Part shown: one piece after another, positions 1-5,244 of the stretch
Layout of the letters: every line of letters begins with the position of its first letter
How positions within the stretch are numbered: position 1 is the first letter of the stretch
Source: Bacteroidaceae bacterium
Lineage (GTDB): Bacteria; Bacteroidota; Bacteroidia; Bacteroidales; Bacteroidaceae
Length of the DNA stretch: 5,244 bases
Direction: 5' to 3'
Assembly (NCBI GenBank): GCA_017618515.1
Contig: JAFZUB010000186.1
Span: forward strand, 1-5,244
Notes under the pieces: model-generated
The model's database searches: none
Seen by the model: only the letters and a program-made list of their open reading frames with translations
What the model was told of the DNA's origin: nothing
Made by a program: the position numbers and the translations under genes

Positions 1-30
1 ACGAGAATTAGCAAAAAAAGTGGGGAATCG

Positions 31-61
31 TTTGAAACAAGAATATAAATGCGTAATTTTG
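31..61 (+). promoter_or_regulatory. Bacteroidetes-type promoter for the 1102-aa secreted protein
   Basis: TTTG at 31-34 matches the -33 element. TAATTTTG at 54-61 fits the -7 consensus TAnnTTTG exactly. The spacer is 19 nt, within the range known for the Bacteroidetes primary sigma factor. Transcription should start a few bases downstream, around 65-72, leaving an untranslated leader of about 40 nt that is almost entirely A/T with AAC triplets just before the ATG at 111. There is no Shine-Dalgarno sequence, as is usual in this phylum. The call rests on the motif match and its position. Confidence 0.75.
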
Positions 62-110
62 CCTAAATATTATAGAAAAAAAAAGACTAAAAAAATAAAA
101 AAACAACAAC

Positions 111-3100
111 ATGAAAAGGTACTTTTTCTTGGCGGCAGCGATAATGGCCACATTATTTGGCTACGCACAGTCCACAGTCCTCGACGGACTTACGCGCATC
201 ACTGACCTCAGCCAGATAGAGGAAGGCGAGTCATACTACATTGTCAGCGACCGAGTGAAGTTTAACTACGAGAGTGGCGGCGACGGCGGCACCGACGGCA
301 ACTCGACATTTGTAAAAGCCATGTCCAACTACCAGAACGGCTACTCTGCCACCAACTGGGACAGTCCCGGCAGCAACAAATACTTTGTTTATTACGGAGA
401 CCTGAATCCGGACAGCCAGGGCTTTGTATGGAAGGCTGAGAAGGTAGGCGACAAATGGGCGTTCCTCAATATGGAGCTCAACAAATACCTGGGCAACCAT
501 AACCCCGGCGAGACAGACCTCCGCTTCTCCGACACCGCCATTGGCTATACGCTGACCAAGCTGCCCACCCACGACGGCAGCTATGGATTCAGCTTCACCA
601 ACGACAGTTATCTCAATGACTATCCCGGCAATCCATATATAAATGTGCATCAATATCCGCTGCGCAAGAGCCGTGGCGTGCTGGCACTGGCAGACTGGTC
701 TGATGCAAATGCCACTGATGCTGACCAATATGGCTATCCCGGCCGCTGGCGCATATATAAGGCAGAAGGATATGAGCCGCCCGTGGTGCCGAGCAATCCA
801 GACTTGATGGGGCTGCTGCGCATCACTGACCTCAGCGAGTTGGTGGAGGGTGAAGAGTATTTCATCGTAAGTGACCGCACTGCCTATGCCAGCAACAACA
901 CCGGCAAGCCAAAGGCTATGTCCACTCTCCAAAGCGGATATACCGTCAACTGGGGCGAGCAGTATGTCTATTGGGGCGACATCGACACCACGCAGGACGG
1001 CTTTGTGTGGACCATAGAGGAGACTCCCGGCGGTATGTGGGCTTTCAAAAACAAAGCTAACGGCCGCTACCTCGGCAACATGAATACAGGCGAGACCGAC
1101 GTTGTCTTCTCCGACACTCCAGTAGGCTACACCTTGACCGACCTCATTGAGGGATTTGGCAAATTCAGTTTTACCAACAGCGAGAGCGAGTTCTCTCTGC
1201 ATGTGCAGGGCTACCTCCGTTCCGGTCGTCCTAACAACAGTCTGGCAAAGCAGGAGGTAGGCAAAGACGATTACTCCTCCGATGTTGCCACCAATGGCTA
1301 TCCCGGCCGTTGGCACATCTATGTGAAAGGCACCGACAAGGTCACCGACGCCAGCGATATCACCGAGGGCAAGACATATTATATCGTTAGCGACCGCACA
1401 AAGTATGCCGGCAACAACACTGGCAAACCTAAGGCAATGTCCACTCTCCAAAACGGATATACCGTCAACTGGGGCAGCCAGTATGTGTATTGGGGCGACC
1501 TAGACAGATGCGCCGAAGGCTACCAGTGGACAGCCGAGAAGGTAGGCGGCCATTGGGCATTCAAAAACAAGGAGAACGGCAAATACCTTGGCGAGAAGAA
1601 CACCAGTCCCGTGGAGAACGATGTGGTGTTCTCCAACACCCCCATCAGCTACACTCTCACTGCCAGCGATGATGGCTCCGGCAAGTTCAGTTTCGTACAT
1701 GCCGGCACAGGCTTGCTCCTCAATGTCCAGGGCTACGGCATCAGCCGCTTCGACAACAGCCTTATGCTGGCATCCGACAATCTTCCCGCCGATGCAGACG
1801 CCAACGGCTATCCCTCGCGCTGGCATCTCTACGCCACCAACACCATAGCCACTCAGCCCACGCCTGCATACGACAAGTATCACTTCGACACTATCACCGT
1901 GATGAGCTACAACATACAGCACTGTGCCGGCTCCGACGGCGTGCTCAATGTGCAGCGCACTGCCGACGCAATAAAACTCCAGAATCCCACCATCGTGGCA
2001 CTGCAGGAGGTTGACCGCCACTTCAGCGACCGCTCCAACAATGAAGACCAGGTGCAGCTGCTGTCAGAGGCAACAGGCATGTACGGCCGGTTCGGCACGG
2101 CAGACATCAACTGCGGCAATGCTGTGTTGTCGAAAGAAAAGCCCCTCTCCACCAAGGTCATCCCAATCAATGACCGCAATATGCTGGTAACGGAGATGCA
2201 GGACTACGTATTTGCCTGCATCCATGTGGGACTCACCATCCAAGCACGTAAAGATGCACTGGCAGCCATCCGCAATGAAGCAAAAACCTGGGAAAGTGTG
2301 GGCAAACCGTTTATCGTAGCCGGCGACTTCAATGACGACGGCACCGAAGGCGAGATGCAAGGTGTATGGGGTCTGCTCTGCGACAGCCTGGCCAAGGACT
2401 TCACTTTCCACTCCGACAGGACTACCCCAACCTACTATACCGGTGGATATGTCATCGACCACATCATCAGTTACAACGCCATCGGCGGAGTGAAGAACCT
2501 TGGTTATCAGGTTATTGACGACAAGGTTACCTCCGACCATCTGCCCATCGTGGCTAGATTGCGCGTAGGCTTCCCCAAGAAGCTTACCACGGCAGAAGCC
2601 CGGGCTTTGGTTCAGGACTCTGTCGCCAACAACCACAGCACCATCGACATGACCGAGATGGATTTTGACGATAACGTCACAGCAAGCGACTTACAGGCCG
2701 AGGGCAACGTGATAGTCTATGTGCCCGATGCATCCCCCATCACGGGCACCAACATCGTCAACAATGGTGTATGCACCAATCTTATTATTACTGACGGTCA
2801 TCCGTTTGGCGCAAGCAAGAGCTTCGTTGCAACCACAGCCACATATACCCGCAACGTAACCTCCAGGTTCGGCACCATTTGCCTACCCTTCCCCGTAAGC
2901 AGCGATGCCAATGTGCAGTACTATACCCTCGACCGCGTAGAGGGTGAGACCCTTTATCTCACAGAGCAGGACGAGATACAGGCAGGCGTTCCTGCAGTGT
3001 TTGAGAACCTTGCCGGCACCATCACAGCCAATGGCAGCAATGTGACAGTACATGGCACAACTGTAGCCCCCGTCAGTGGAGAACTGAAACTCCTCGGCAC

Positions 3101-3419
3101 TTTCAGGAGTCTGGCCATAACCGATCCCGCAGAGCTTGCCAAAAGCTACTATATCAGCAAGGACCAGTTCCATCAGGCTACCAACTCTCTTACCGTCAAC
3201 CCGTTCCGCGCATATTTCACCTACACTGCCGCCAGCGCCTCAAAGGTATATGACATCGCAGCGAGTGATGACGTTACCGCAGTCAGCGCACTCACCGGCA
3301 AGGACACAGAGGTAGAGGCCATCTACAGCGTTGACGGAGAAAAGCTGCTCTCCTTGCAGCGAGGTGTGAACATCATACAATACTCTGACGGCAAGACCCA
3401 AAAGATTATCGTACGGTAG
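111..3419 (+). CDS. Secreted multidomain protein: three repeats, EEP hydrolase domain, type IX-like C-terminal tail
   Basis: 1102 residues. Residues 1-19 form a signal peptide (KR, hydrophobic core, likely cleavage after GYA). Residues 28-217, 236-405 and 409-575 are three related repeats, each opening with an EGExYYIVSDR-like motif and closing with GYPGRWHIY. Residues ~595-818 are an endonuclease/exonuclease/phosphatase domain with every expected motif: N601 (SYN), E633 in LQEVD, H705, GDFND 738-742, IDH 782-784 and SDHLP 808-812. The metal-binding and catalytic residues are therefore intact. Residues ~823-1050 are a beta-rich module (TNLIITDGHPF, RFGTICLPFPV) that I recognise from many Prevotella/Bacteroides surface proteins. 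Residues ~1068-1102 (YSVDGEKLL, RGVNIIQYSDG, KIIVR end) resemble a type IX sorting tail. The likely role is a surface or extracellular Mg-dependent phosphodiesterase, nuclease or phosphatase; the substrate is unknown. The repeats may bind a ligand (possibly beta-trefoil-like), but that is a guess. The start follows the promoter and gives a complete signal peptide. Confidence 0.93.
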   Translation: MKRYFFLAAAIMATLFGYAQSTVLDGLTRITDLSQIEEGESYYIVSDRVKFNYESGGDGGTDGNSTFVKAMSNYQNGYSATNWDSPGSNKYFVYYGDLNPDSQGFVWKAEKVGDKWAFLNMELNKYLGNHNPGETDLRFSDTAIGYTLTKLPTHDGSYGFSFTNDSYLNDYPGNPYINVHQYPLRKSRGVLALADWSDANATDADQYGYPGRWRIYKAEGYEPPVVPSNPDLMGLLRITDLSELVEGEEYFIVSDRTAYASNNTGKPKAMSTLQSGYTVNWGEQYVYWGDIDTTQDGFVWTIEETPGGMWAFKNKANGRYLGNMNTGETDVVFSDTPVGYTLTDLIEGFGKFSFTNSESEFSLHVQGYLRSGRPNNSLAKQEVGKDDYSSDVATNGYPGRWHIYVKGTDKVTDASDITEGKTYYIVSDRTKYAGNNTGKPKAMSTLQNGYTVNWGSQYVYWGDLDRCAEGYQWTAEKVGGHWAFKNKENGKYLGEKNTSPVENDVVFSNTPISYTLTASDDGSGKFSFVHAGTGLLLNVQGYGISRFDNSLMLASDNLPADADANGYPSRWHLYATNTIATQPTPAYDKYHFDTITVMSYNIQHCAGSDGVLNVQRTADAIKLQNPTIVALQEVDRHFSDRSNNEDQVQLLSEATGMYGRFGTADINCGNAVLSKEKPLSTKVIPINDRNMLVTEMQDYVFACIHVGLTIQARKDALAAIRNEAKTWESVGKPFIVAGDFNDDGTEGEMQGVWGLLCDSLAKDFTFHSDRTTPTYYTGGYVIDHIISYNAIGGVKNLGYQVIDDKVTSDHLPIVARLRVGFPKKLTTAEARALVQDSVANNHSTIDMTEMDFDDNVTASDLQAEGNVIVYVPDASPITGTNIVNNGVCTNLIITDGHPFGASKSFVATTATYTRNVTSRFGTICLPFPVSSDANVQYYTLDRVEGETLYLTEQDEIQAGVPAVFENLAGTITANGSNVTVHGTTVAPVSGELKLLGTFRSLAITDPAELAKSYYISKDQFHQATNSLTVNPFRAYFTYTAASASKVYDIAASDDVTAVSALTGKDTEVEAIYSVDGEKLLSLQRGVNIIQYSDGKTQKIIVR
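192..1835 (+). repeat. Three tandem in-frame domain repeats inside the secreted EEP protein
   Basis: Repeat 1 covers 192-761, repeat 2 816-1325 and repeat 3 1335-1835. Shared landmarks in order are an ITDLS-like start, EGExYYIVSDR, KAMSxxQxGY, QYVYWGD (repeats 2 and 3), a Trp-containing strand, WAFKNK, KYLG, FSDTPxxYTL, GKFSF, and GYPGRWHIY at the end. Repeats 2 and 3 are the closest pair: 918-956 and 1437-1475 differ at one of 39 bases, offset by 519 bp (173 codons). Repeats 1 and 2 share the 19-mer GCGCATCACTGACCTCAGC at 194-212 and 818-836. Repeat 1 is longer, with a Gly/Asp-rich loop near residues 56-63. The pattern points to internal duplication, most recently between repeats 2 and 3. 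Confidence 0.9.
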
Positions 3420-3445
3420 CAAATCGGGAATTGGAAACTACAAGT

Positions 3446-3477
3446 AACTCGTCAACTTGTTAACTTGTCAACATAGC
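3446..3477. repeat. Degenerate octamer tandem array between the EEP gene and the small ORF
   Basis: Four consecutive 8-bp units can be read: AACTCGTC (3446-3453), AACTTGTT (3454-3461), AACTTGTC (3462-3469) and a decayed AACATAGC (3470-3477). ACAAGT at 3440-3445 can pair with ACTTGT at 3455-3460. The array fills about half of the 68-nt gap between the two genes. No function is evident. From memory, similar AACTTGT-type arrays are common between genes in Bacteroidales; I could not verify this here. Confidence 0.6.
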
Positions 3478-3487
3478 AAACAGTAAG

Positions 3488-3667
3488 ATGAAAAAGAAAT
3501 ATCTCGTTCCAGAGTTAAATCCCCTCAGACTTAACACACGCTCCATGCTCTGCCTCTCCAAGGGAGCGGACGAGAGCGACGGTGTGGCCGAGGCCAAGAA
3601 GTTTTGGGGCAACTCCTTCTGGGGAGAAGACGAAAGTGATGAGGAAGAAGACTCACCCGTTCTCTAA
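3488..3667 (+). CDS. Small acidic hypothetical protein, 59 residues
   Basis: The ATG at 3488 opens a 59-codon frame ending in TAA at 3665-3667. It starts 68 nt after the secreted EEP gene, on the same strand and before the shared terminator-like hairpin. The N-terminus is MKKKYLVPELNPLRL, followed by a short MLCLS stretch, a KFWGNSFWGED segment and a strongly acidic end (ESDEEEDSPVL). The basic start, a Pro at residue 8 and a hydrophobic-Cys-Ser stretch near residues 20-24 recall a loose group of small hypothetical proteins in Prevotella and Bacteroides that begin MKKxYxxP and carry a Trp-Gly motif near the end. Their function is not known to me, and the resemblance is from memory. It has no convincing signal peptide or transmembrane helix. 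A cotranscribed partner of the upstream gene or an independent short peptide gene are both possible. Confidence 0.65.
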   Translation: MKKKYLVPELNPLRLNTRSMLCLSKGADESDGVAEAKKFWGNSFWGEDESDEEEDSPVL

Positions 3668-3703
3668 ATCCTGATACAACTACGCGCCCTGCGCATATAG
3701 GCA

Positions 3704-3749
3704 TTGTCCGCCGGTACTACAACTTTGTAAGTGCCGGCGGATAACTTTT
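3704..3749 (+). terminator. Probable intrinsic terminator after the small ORF
   Basis: TCCGCCGGTACT at 3707-3718 pairs with AGTGCCGGCGGA at 3730-3741: 12 bp with one G-U pair. Three more base pairs, including one G-U, extend it to 3704/3744. The 11-nt loop can itself pair partly. A short CTTTT run follows at 3745-3749. It lies 36 nt past the stop of the small ORF, as expected for the end of a + strand unit. On the minus strand no T-run follows, so it may not stop transcripts of the convergent gene efficiently, although the stem itself would form in both directions. Confidence 0.7.
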
Positions 3750-3846
3750 GGAAATGATATACCTGTAGTCACCGATTACAAGAATCATAGGGGACAGGAC
3801 GAATGATACGCTGACGGCGTTCGGACTAATGCCCTTGTTTGAATAT

Positions 3847-4959
3847 CTATCGATTGTACTCAAACTCCACTACGATGGGGAGGTGGTCGCTGAACCCGCC
3901 GCGGAATAATGTGCCCTGCCATGTGCGCCACGGCTTCACGCCACCGTAGGTCTTGTCGCCCTCGAGAAGAAAGTCATGGTCGATGATGCGCACCGGGGTG
4001 GGGGTGAGGTGCAGATGGCTCTGCGGATTGAGCAGATTGCCACTCACGATGCACTGGTCGAGCATCTCCCAGTTGCCGCGGTAGCGATATGTGCCGCGCA
4101 GATGGTGGGTGTCGGGGCGAAGGAGGGAGATGTTGTATAAAGACCCCCTCCCCGCTCCTCGCTTTGCGAGGCACCCATTTCTTTCCCCCAGAGGGGCCCC
4201 CGGAAGGGTGAGTGCTGAAGGGTTTTGGGGCTTGAGGACTGTGGCGCCGAGGTGGCGGCGCAGGGGCTTGCTCTGGGGCGAGTCGTTCATGTCGCCCAGG
4301 ATGATGATGTTGGCCCTGCTATTGGCGCTGAGCAGCGAGTCGGCGTAGGCGCGCAGCCCTTTGGCGATGGCCGCACGCATCCTCTTGGAGTGACGCTTGC
4401 CGTACTGGCTGGGCATGTGGCACACGATAACGTCGAGGGTGTCGCCACTGCGCGCCAAGCCCTGCACATGGAGCACATCGCGCGTCGGCGCCTCGATGCC
4501 CAGACGCTGCTGCCAGCACAGGGTGTTGGTGGTGAGCGGACGGAAAGCGCCCTCCTGCCACAGGAGCGCCACATTGATGCCGCGCGGGTCGGAGCCGTGG
4601 GTTACAATATAGTTATAGTGTAGTTGGCGCAGGCGTGTGCGCGTGGTGAGGTCGGTGAGCGCCGTGTCGCCCTCCACCTCCACGAGAGCGACGAGGTCGG
4701 CGGGCTCAGCCTGGCCCAGCGACGCTATCTCGCGCGCAAGCATGGAGAGCTTATGGCGATAGCGCCCCGCTGTCCAGCGGCGCTGCGAGGTGGGCAGGAA
4801 CTCCTGGTCGTGGTGCCCCTCGGTATGGATGGTGTCGAAGAGGTTCTCGCAGTTGAGGGCTGCAACACGCAGTGTGGCCACGCCCTGGGCGAGGGAAGAG
4901 GTAAGAGTGAAGAGTGAAGAGGTAAGAAACGCGAGGGTGAAAATGGCTCTCAGGAGCAT
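3847..4959 (-). CDS. Secreted endonuclease/exonuclease/phosphatase (EEP) family protein
   Basis: 370 residues. The signal peptide spans residues 1-24 (likely cut after SLA; no lipobox Cys, so not an evident lipoprotein). The EEP domain fills the rest, with all core motifs visible: N36 in LNCENLFD, E94 in LVEVEGD, GINVALLW 127-134, H181 in CHMPSQYG, GDMND 222-226, LDQCIVS 300-306 and SDHLP 357-361. The enzyme should therefore be an active Mg-dependent hydrolase exported to the periplasm or outside. The substrate is unknown; family members cleave nucleic acids, phosphoinositides or sphingomyelin. The start is fixed by an in-frame TAA three codons upstream (4966-4968). Oddities: residues ~252-273 are encoded by a GC-rich palindromic element and read as a Gly/Arg-rich insert, and a heptamer array encodes the signal peptide core. 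Base composition is visibly GC-rich (for example 43 of 60 bases in 4681-4740). It is convergent with the two + strand genes. Confidence 0.92.
   Translation of the reverse strand: MLLRAIFTLAFLTSSLFTLTSSLAQGVATLRVAALNCENLFDTIHTEGHHDQEFLPTSQRRWTAGRYRHKLSMLAREIASLGQAEPADLVALVEVEGDTALTDLTTRTRLRQLHYNYIVTHGSDPRGINVALLWQEGAFRPLTTNTLCWQQRLGIEAPTRDVLHVQGLARSGDTLDVIVCHMPSQYGKRHSKRMRAAIAKGLRAYADSLLSANSRANIIILGDMNDSPQSKPLRRHLGATVLKPQNPSALTLPGAPLGERNGCLAKRGAGRGSLYNISLLRPDTHHLRGTYRYRGNWEMLDQCIVSGNLLNPQSHLHLTPTPVRIIDHDFLLEGDKTYGGVKPWRTWQGTLFRGGFSDHLPIVVEFEYNR
4144..4208. repeat. GC-rich palindromic element inside the second EEP gene
   Basis: Nested inverted repeats: CCTCGC (4157-4162), TTT, GCGAGG (4166-4171) form an inner hairpin. 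CCCCTC (4145-4150) can pair with GAGGGG (4191-4196) around it. CCCC-AGA-GGGG (4186-4196) and GGGGCCCC (4193-4200) are alternative small palindromes. On the coding (minus) strand it reads through in frame as LPGAPLGER...AKRGAGRG, between the conserved GDMND and LYN segments. Such G-run/C-run palindromes resemble dispersed intergenic repeats of Bacteroidetes genomes. That identification is from memory and needs a genome search. Confidence 0.6.
4894..4928. repeat. Heptamer tandem array overlapping the signal peptide codons
   Basis: Five consecutive 7-bp units on the + strand: GGAAGAG, GTAAGAG, TGAAGAG, TGAAGAG and GTAAGAA (4894-4928). The two central units are identical. On the coding (minus) strand the array encodes the hydrophobic Leu/Thr/Ser/Phe stretch FLTSSLFTLTSS (residues ~11-22), the core of the signal peptide. 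Because 7 is not a multiple of 3, gain or loss of one unit would shift the reading frame. Confidence 0.7.
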
Positions 4960-4981
4960 GTCGTTTTATATAAAATGGGTG

Positions 4982-5017
4982 TTTTCGGCTGCAAAAGTAT
5001 CATTTTTGGCTGCAAAA
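4982..5017. repeat. 15-bp direct repeat at the promoter of the second EEP gene
   Basis: TTTTCGGCTGCAAAA at 4982-4996 and TTTTTGGCTGCAAAA at 5003-5017 differ at one base, with a 21-bp period (two helical turns). The first copy overlaps the predicted -7 box of the minus-strand gene. This could be a pair of binding sites for a regulator, a duplicated promoter segment or chance; no regulator is identifiable. Confidence 0.5.
4992..4999 (-). promoter_or_regulatory. Probable -7 promoter element for the second EEP gene
   Basis: The minus strand reads TACTTTTG here, an exact TAnnTTTG match, 32 nt upstream of the ATG. Transcription would start around 4984-4988, giving a leader of roughly 25-30 nt. No clear TTTG lies at the expected 19-21 nt further upstream; the nearest candidates are at spacings of 13 nt (TTTG, 5013-5016) and 24 nt (ATTG, 5024-5027). 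The -33 element is therefore weak or absent. Confidence 0.5.
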
Positions 5018-5042
5018 TGGGGGCAATTTGCGCTAAAAGGTG

Positions 5043-5050
5043 TATCTTTG
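5043..5050 (+). promoter_or_regulatory. Possible rightward -7 element (TATCTTTG)
   Basis: TATCTTTG matches TAnnTTTG on the + strand. No TTTG sits at the expected distance; the nearest, at 5027-5030, is only 12 nt upstream. If real, it would drive a gene beginning near or beyond the right edge, with a leader of over 100 nt, divergent from the minus-strand EEP gene. An eight-base match with four fixed T's is weak evidence alone. Confidence 0.25.
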
Positions 5051-5075
5051 GAGGCAATTTGAGAAGACTTGAGGC

Positions 5076-5096
5076 AAGAGTCGAGAGTCTAGAGTC
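5076..5096. repeat. Three heptamer units (NAGAGTC) in the right-hand gap
   Basis: AAGAGTC (5076-5082), GAGAGTC (5083-5089) and TAGAGTC (5090-5096) are consecutive 7-bp units differing only in the first base. No coding sequence overlaps them. They match in unit length the array inside the neighbouring signal peptide but not in sequence. Confidence 0.55.
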
Positions 5097-5244
5097 AAAG
5101 AGAAAAACAAAGAATTCAACATTAATTACCATATAATTTTACCATTAATTATCAAAAAACAAAAACCGAAAAAACCTCTTTGCATCATTCAATGAGCCCC
5201 GTATTGCATACGTTCTTGCCGCAGCCCCTGCATCCAGCTGCAAG

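Larger units (their letters stand above)
4960..5244. other. Non-coding right-hand region
   Basis: This stretch holds the promoter region of the minus-strand EEP gene, the direct and heptamer repeats listed separately, and an AT-rich tract at 5104-5180. In that tract CATTAATTA occurs twice (5120-5128 and 5143-5151, 23 bp apart). Near the edge, CGTAT-TGC-ATACG (5200-5212) is a short perfect inverted repeat. Frames are open to the right edge on both strands, but they are too short (under 20 codons before a stop, or 17 codons from the ATG at 5192) to support a gene. Confidence 0.6.

Noticed and set aside
20..205. Short + strand frame starting before the promoter -7 box
   Set aside because: It begins upstream of the predicted transcription start, is Lys-rich only because of the A-rich leader, and overlaps the real gene in another frame.
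231..1451. Long minus-strand open frame (406 codons) opposite the repeat region
   Set aside because: It is antisense to the three repeats and simply mirrors their periodicity. The translation is compositionally odd and lacks recognisable domains. The + strand frame has a promoter, signal peptide and domains across the same DNA.
1500..2636. Minus-strand open frames (1500-2021 and 2064-2636) opposite repeat 3 and the EEP domain
   Set aside because: They are shadows of the GC-rich coding frame with no recognisable motifs. The EEP catalytic residues are on the + strand.
3800..3823. Weak inverted repeat (ACGC/GCGT with CGA/TCG) past the end of the minus-strand EEP gene
   Set aside because: The stem is only 4 bp plus 3 bp across a bulge and no T-run follows on the minus strand. 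It is too weak to call a terminator.
4225..4917. + strand frames (4225-4623 and 4624-4917) opposite the second EEP gene
   Set aside because: They are antisense to conserved EEP motifs and have no domain of their own. High GC content favours long spurious frames here.
5192..5244. ATG at 5192 opening a + strand frame to the edge (starts MSPVLHTF)
   Set aside because: Only 17 codons are visible, with no recognised motif, no coding-like context and no well-placed promoter.
5185..5244. Possible C-terminus of a minus-strand gene entering from the right edge
   Set aside because: All three minus frames are open at the edge and stop within about 20-35 codons. None gives a recognisable protein end, and the flanking DNA has intergenic character.

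Overview
The window looks like a chromosomal segment of a Bacteroidales bacterium, most likely Prevotellaceae or a close relative. The evidence is a Bacteroidetes-type promoter (TTTG, 19 nt, TAnnTTTG), the absence of Shine-Dalgarno sequences, an A-rich leader before the first gene, a large secreted protein with the C-terminal tail typical of Bacteroidales type IX (Por) secretion substrates, and short AT-rich gaps holding degenerate 7-8 bp tandem repeats. No rRNA, tRNA, CRISPR array, transposase or phage gene is visible.

Layout: a promoter at 31-61 drives a 1102-residue secreted protein (111-3419, +). It has a signal peptide, three tandem ~170-190 residue repeats, a complete endonuclease/exonuclease/phosphatase (EEP) catalytic domain, a beta-rich module and a C-terminal sorting-like tail. 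After 68 nt containing a degenerate octamer array comes a 59-residue acidic hypothetical protein (3488-3667, +). A strong hairpin with a short T-run (3704-3749) probably ends this unit. Facing it is a second secreted EEP-family protein of 370 residues (3847-4959, -). The last ~285 bases (4960-5244) hold the promoter region of that gene, short repeats and AT-rich DNA, with no gene I can support.

The two large genes are convergent and both encode exported Mg-dependent EEP hydrolases, but of different subtypes: one is multidomain and probably surface-anchored, the other a single-domain enzyme probably in the periplasm or released. The sequence does not show their substrates (nucleic acid, phospholipid/sphingolipid headgroup or phosphate ester).

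The points most worth a second look are: (i) the repeat-EEP-sorting-tail architecture; (ii) the 59-aa ORF just behind it; (iii) a GC-rich palindromic element lying in frame inside the second EEP gene, which adds about 20 residues; and (iv) a heptamer tandem array that encodes the core of that gene's signal peptide and could slip out of frame.
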